Part shown: piece by piece, positions 62,433-64,000 of the stretch
Layout: each line of letters begins with the position of its first letter
Position numbering within the stretch: the first letter of the stretch is position 1
Origin: CAVTWH01 sp963794685
GTDB taxonomy: Bacteria; Actinomycetota; Actinomycetes; Mycobacteriales; Micromonosporaceae
Direction of reading: 5' to 3'
Length of the DNA stretch: 64,000 bases
NCBI GenBank assembly: GCA_963794685.1
Contig: CAWCFK010000012.1
Coordinates: forward strand, 496,001-560,000
Program-made: the position numbers and the translations under genes
Notes under the pieces: model-generated
Told to the model about the DNA's origin: nothing
Databases searched by the model: none
Seen by the model: the letters and a program-made list of their open reading frames with translations, nothing else

Positions 62433-62604
62433 GGCGGGCGGGTGACTCCTCCCAGGAGCGGGGGTGACGGGGACGCCCAAAGTACGGCGCAACCGTCAGG
62501 GTACCGGCGGTGACGGCGGATCGGACAATAGCCATCCGTCCACAGTTGGCCGCCGGCCGCACGAAGCGCGCCGTGCCTCGATACCGCGCCGGGCCGGCCG
62601 CCGG

Positions 62605-62610
62605 TAGATT
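62605..62610 (+). promoter_or_regulatory. -10 box of the WecB/TagA-type gene
   Basis: TAGATT lies eight bases before the ATG at 62619, and there is no Shine-Dalgarno. Confidence 0.45.
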
Positions 62611-62618
62611 CTGGCCCC

Positions 62619-63401
62619 ATGACCGCTGCGACCGCCCCCCGTATCCCGCTGCTCGGCGTGGACTTCCACCGGGTGACCGAGGCCGAGGTGGTGGCGCACG
62701 TGGTGGCCGCCGTCGGGCGCGGCGAGGGCGGCCGGATCATCACCCCGAACGCCGACATCCTGCGGCTGGCCACCCGGCAGGAGGAGGCGCGCCTGCACAT
62801 CCGCGACTCCGATCTGGTGGTGGCCGACGGGATGCCGCTGCTGTGGGCGAGCAAGCTCTCCGGCACCCCGCTGCCGGAGCGGGTCGCCGGCTCCAGCCTG
62901 ATCCTCACCCTCTCCGCCGGACTGGCCGGGCAGGGCCGCTCGGTGTACCTGCTGGGTGGCCCACCCGGCACCGCCGAGCAGGCCGCCACCGAGCTGACCC
63001 GGCGCTACCCGGGGCTGGTGGTGGCCGGCTGGGACAGCCCCAGCTTCGGCTTCGACACCCGCCCCGACGAGGTGCGCGAGATGCAGGGGAAGGTTGTCGC
63101 GGCCAAGCCCGACCTGGTCTTCGTCGGCTTCGGCTTCCCCAAGCAGGAACGGGTGATCGCGGCCCTGCGCCCACTGCTGCCGGCCGCCTGGTTCCTCGGC
63201 TGCGGCGCGGCGATCGGCTTCGCCGCCGGTACCCTGCGGCGCGCACCGGTCTGGATGCAGCGCACCGGCCTGGAGTGGCTGCACCGGCTGGGCAGCGAAC
63301 CGCGCCGGCTGGCCAAGCGGTACCTGGTGCACGACGCCCCGTTCGCGGCCCGGCTGCTCGCCTCCTCGGCCCGTACCCGGCTGCGCCGCCACCCCCGCTG
63401 A
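62619..63401 (+). CDS. WecB/TagA/CpsF-family glycosyltransferase
   Basis: A 260-residue GT26 enzyme that adds the second sugar, typically ManNAc or ManNAcA, to a lipid-linked GlcNAc. The motifs ITPNADILRLATRQEEARLH, VVADGMPLLWAS, VYLLGGPPGTAEQAATELTR and VFVGFGFPKQERVIAALRPL are characteristic. It fits elongation of the lipid-linked intermediate made by the phosphotransferase at 53330. Confidence 0.92.
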   Translation: MTAATAPRIPLLGVDFHRVTEAEVVAHVVAAVGRGEGGRIITPNADILRLATRQEEARLHIRDSDLVVADGMPLLWASKLSGTPLPERVAGSSLILTLSAGLAGQGRSVYLLGGPPGTAEQAATELTRRYPGLVVAGWDSPSFGFDTRPDEVREMQGKVVAAKPDLVFVGFGFPKQERVIAALRPLLPAAWFLGCGAAIGFAAGTLRRAPVWMQRTGLEWLHRLGSEPRRLAKRYLVHDAPFAARLLASSARTRLRRHPR

Positions 63402-63446
63402 CCCGGCCCCCGGGCCTGTCTTGCGCGGCCCGCGACCGTGCGGCCG

Positions 63447-64000
63447 TCAGACCGGGTCGGTGACCACCTGCTTGGCGGGGTTGAAGTACGGGTCGCGGGC
63501 CATCGCCGCATAGCCGGCCAGCGCCGTCGCGTCGTCGCGGATGCCCCACTGCAACGTGATCTTGTTGCCGTCCGGGTCGCCGTCGAAGTAGCACACCGCC
63601 CGGATCTGGCTGTCCGAACGGAACAGGTCGGCGTCCTCGCGGAGCAGTTCCGCCCGCTCGGCCGGGCTCAGGCTGCGGGACACCCCGTACTCGCCGATCA
63701 TCACCGGCTTGGGGTGCTGCGCCGCCCAGGCCAGGAACGGCGCGAGAACGTCGCGCAGCTTCGGCTGGGTCGCCGAGGGGTAGCCGTTCGCGCACAGCCA
63801 GTCCACCCGGTCGTCGCCGGGGTAGAAGTCGGCGGCGTCGCCACCCGGCTGGAAGCCCAGCGCGGTCGGGCACCATACCCAGGACGCGTTGGTCACCTGC
63901 TCGGCCCGGAAGATGTTCTGGATGTGGCTCCACGCAGCGATGTAGTCGGCGGCCGACCACACTTCGGCGCGCAGGTTCGGCCGGTCCATCTCCCAGCGCC
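63447..64000 (-). CDS. Glycoside hydrolase (GH26-like), 5' partial
   Basis: The open frame continues beyond the right edge (RWEMDRPNLRAEVWSAADYI). Segments WSHIQNIFRAEQVTNASWVW, FYPGDDRVDWLCANGYPS and PVMIGEYGVSRSLS resemble clan GH-A enzymes of the mannanase type (GH26). The RWEMD would hold the acid/base Glu and IGEYG the nucleophile Glu. It may trim the surface glycan or act on plant polysaccharides; secretion cannot be judged because the N-terminus is missing. Confidence 0.75.
   Translation of the reverse strand, partial: RWEMDRPNLRAEVWSAADYIAAWSHIQNIFRAEQVTNASWVWCPTALGFQPGGDAADFYPGDDRVDWLCANGYPSATQPKLRDVLAPFLAWAAQHPKPVMIGEYGVSRSLSPAERAELLREDADLFRSDSQIRAVCYFDGDPDGNKITLQWGIRDDATALAGYAAMARDPYFNPAKQVVTDPV

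Overview
The window is very GC-rich (about 70 percent or more, with strong G/C at third codon positions) and its gene content points to a filamentous actinobacterium. The best guess is Micromonosporaceae (Micromonospora or a relative). The support is SepH, an actinobacterial XPB helicase with its Helicase_C_3-like partner, the DUF3027, DUF2530 and DUF4031 proteins, CIRCE-controlled groEL, the futalosine menaquinone pathway, a mycothiol-type MDMPI-fold protein, and many start codons 6-8 bases after a TANNNT/CANNNT -10 box (leaderless transcripts). The placement is inferred from gene families, not from a database search.

Layout. 1-3.4 kb: 3' part of a Gly-Tyr-Pro-repeat membrane protein, two CIRCE operators, groEL (frameshifted), and a hidden small acidic protein. 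3.7-7.8 kb: a sugar MFS transporter and a membrane-anchored subtilisin-like protease, both broken by many single-base indels. 7.8-16.9 kb: glpD, a DUF4031 protein, XPB helicase, an HD-domain protein, a Tat-exported glycerophosphodiesterase, the convergent Helicase_C_3-like protein and a degraded membrane protein. 17-27.5 kb: a HAD-LarE fusion, a cold-shock protein, the MFS-mqnB-mqnD operon, DUF3027, DUF2530, a purine permease, an MFS exporter and an MDMPI-fold protein. 27.5-37.6 kb: a small membrane protein, 2'-5' RNA ligase, aldo/keto reductase, sepH, serC, citrate synthase, pdxH, an MFS exporter, aldose epimerase and nitroreductase. 37.7-45.5 kb: a conserved small protein, acyl-CoA dehydrogenase, DUF4230, sdaA, an orphan MalK-type ATPase, a hotdog thioesterase, and divergent XRE-regulator and SDR genes (both frameshifted). 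45.5-52.9 kb: a tandem ABC ATPase with a giant FtsX-like permease and a divergent CGNR regulator, then a GNAT plus enolase-superfamily pair. 53-64 kb: a polyprenyl glycosylphosphotransferase, cysQ-cysD-cysN, an MFS/ArsR pair, GT2 plus sulfotransferase, a WecB/TagA/CpsF glycosyltransferase and a partial glycoside hydrolase.

The most interesting functional reading is the last 11 kb. It combines glycan initiation and elongation enzymes, sulfate activation (CysDN), PAP removal (CysQ) and a PAPS-type sulfotransferase, which together suggest a locus for a sulfated exopolysaccharide or cell-surface glycan. Second, the enolase-superfamily enzyme next to a GNAT sits in a genome that makes menaquinone through futalosine (mqnB, mqnD). 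It is therefore more likely an N-succinylamino-acid racemase than a menaquinone enzyme. Third, GlpQ and GlpD are in the same window and could feed glycerol-3-phosphate electrons to the menaquinone pool.

Caution: at least a dozen genes carry single-base indels in GC-rich runs while key catalytic residues remain intact. This looks more like sequencing or assembly error than gene decay, but reads are needed to tell. No tRNA, rRNA, CRISPR array, transposase or phage gene was seen.
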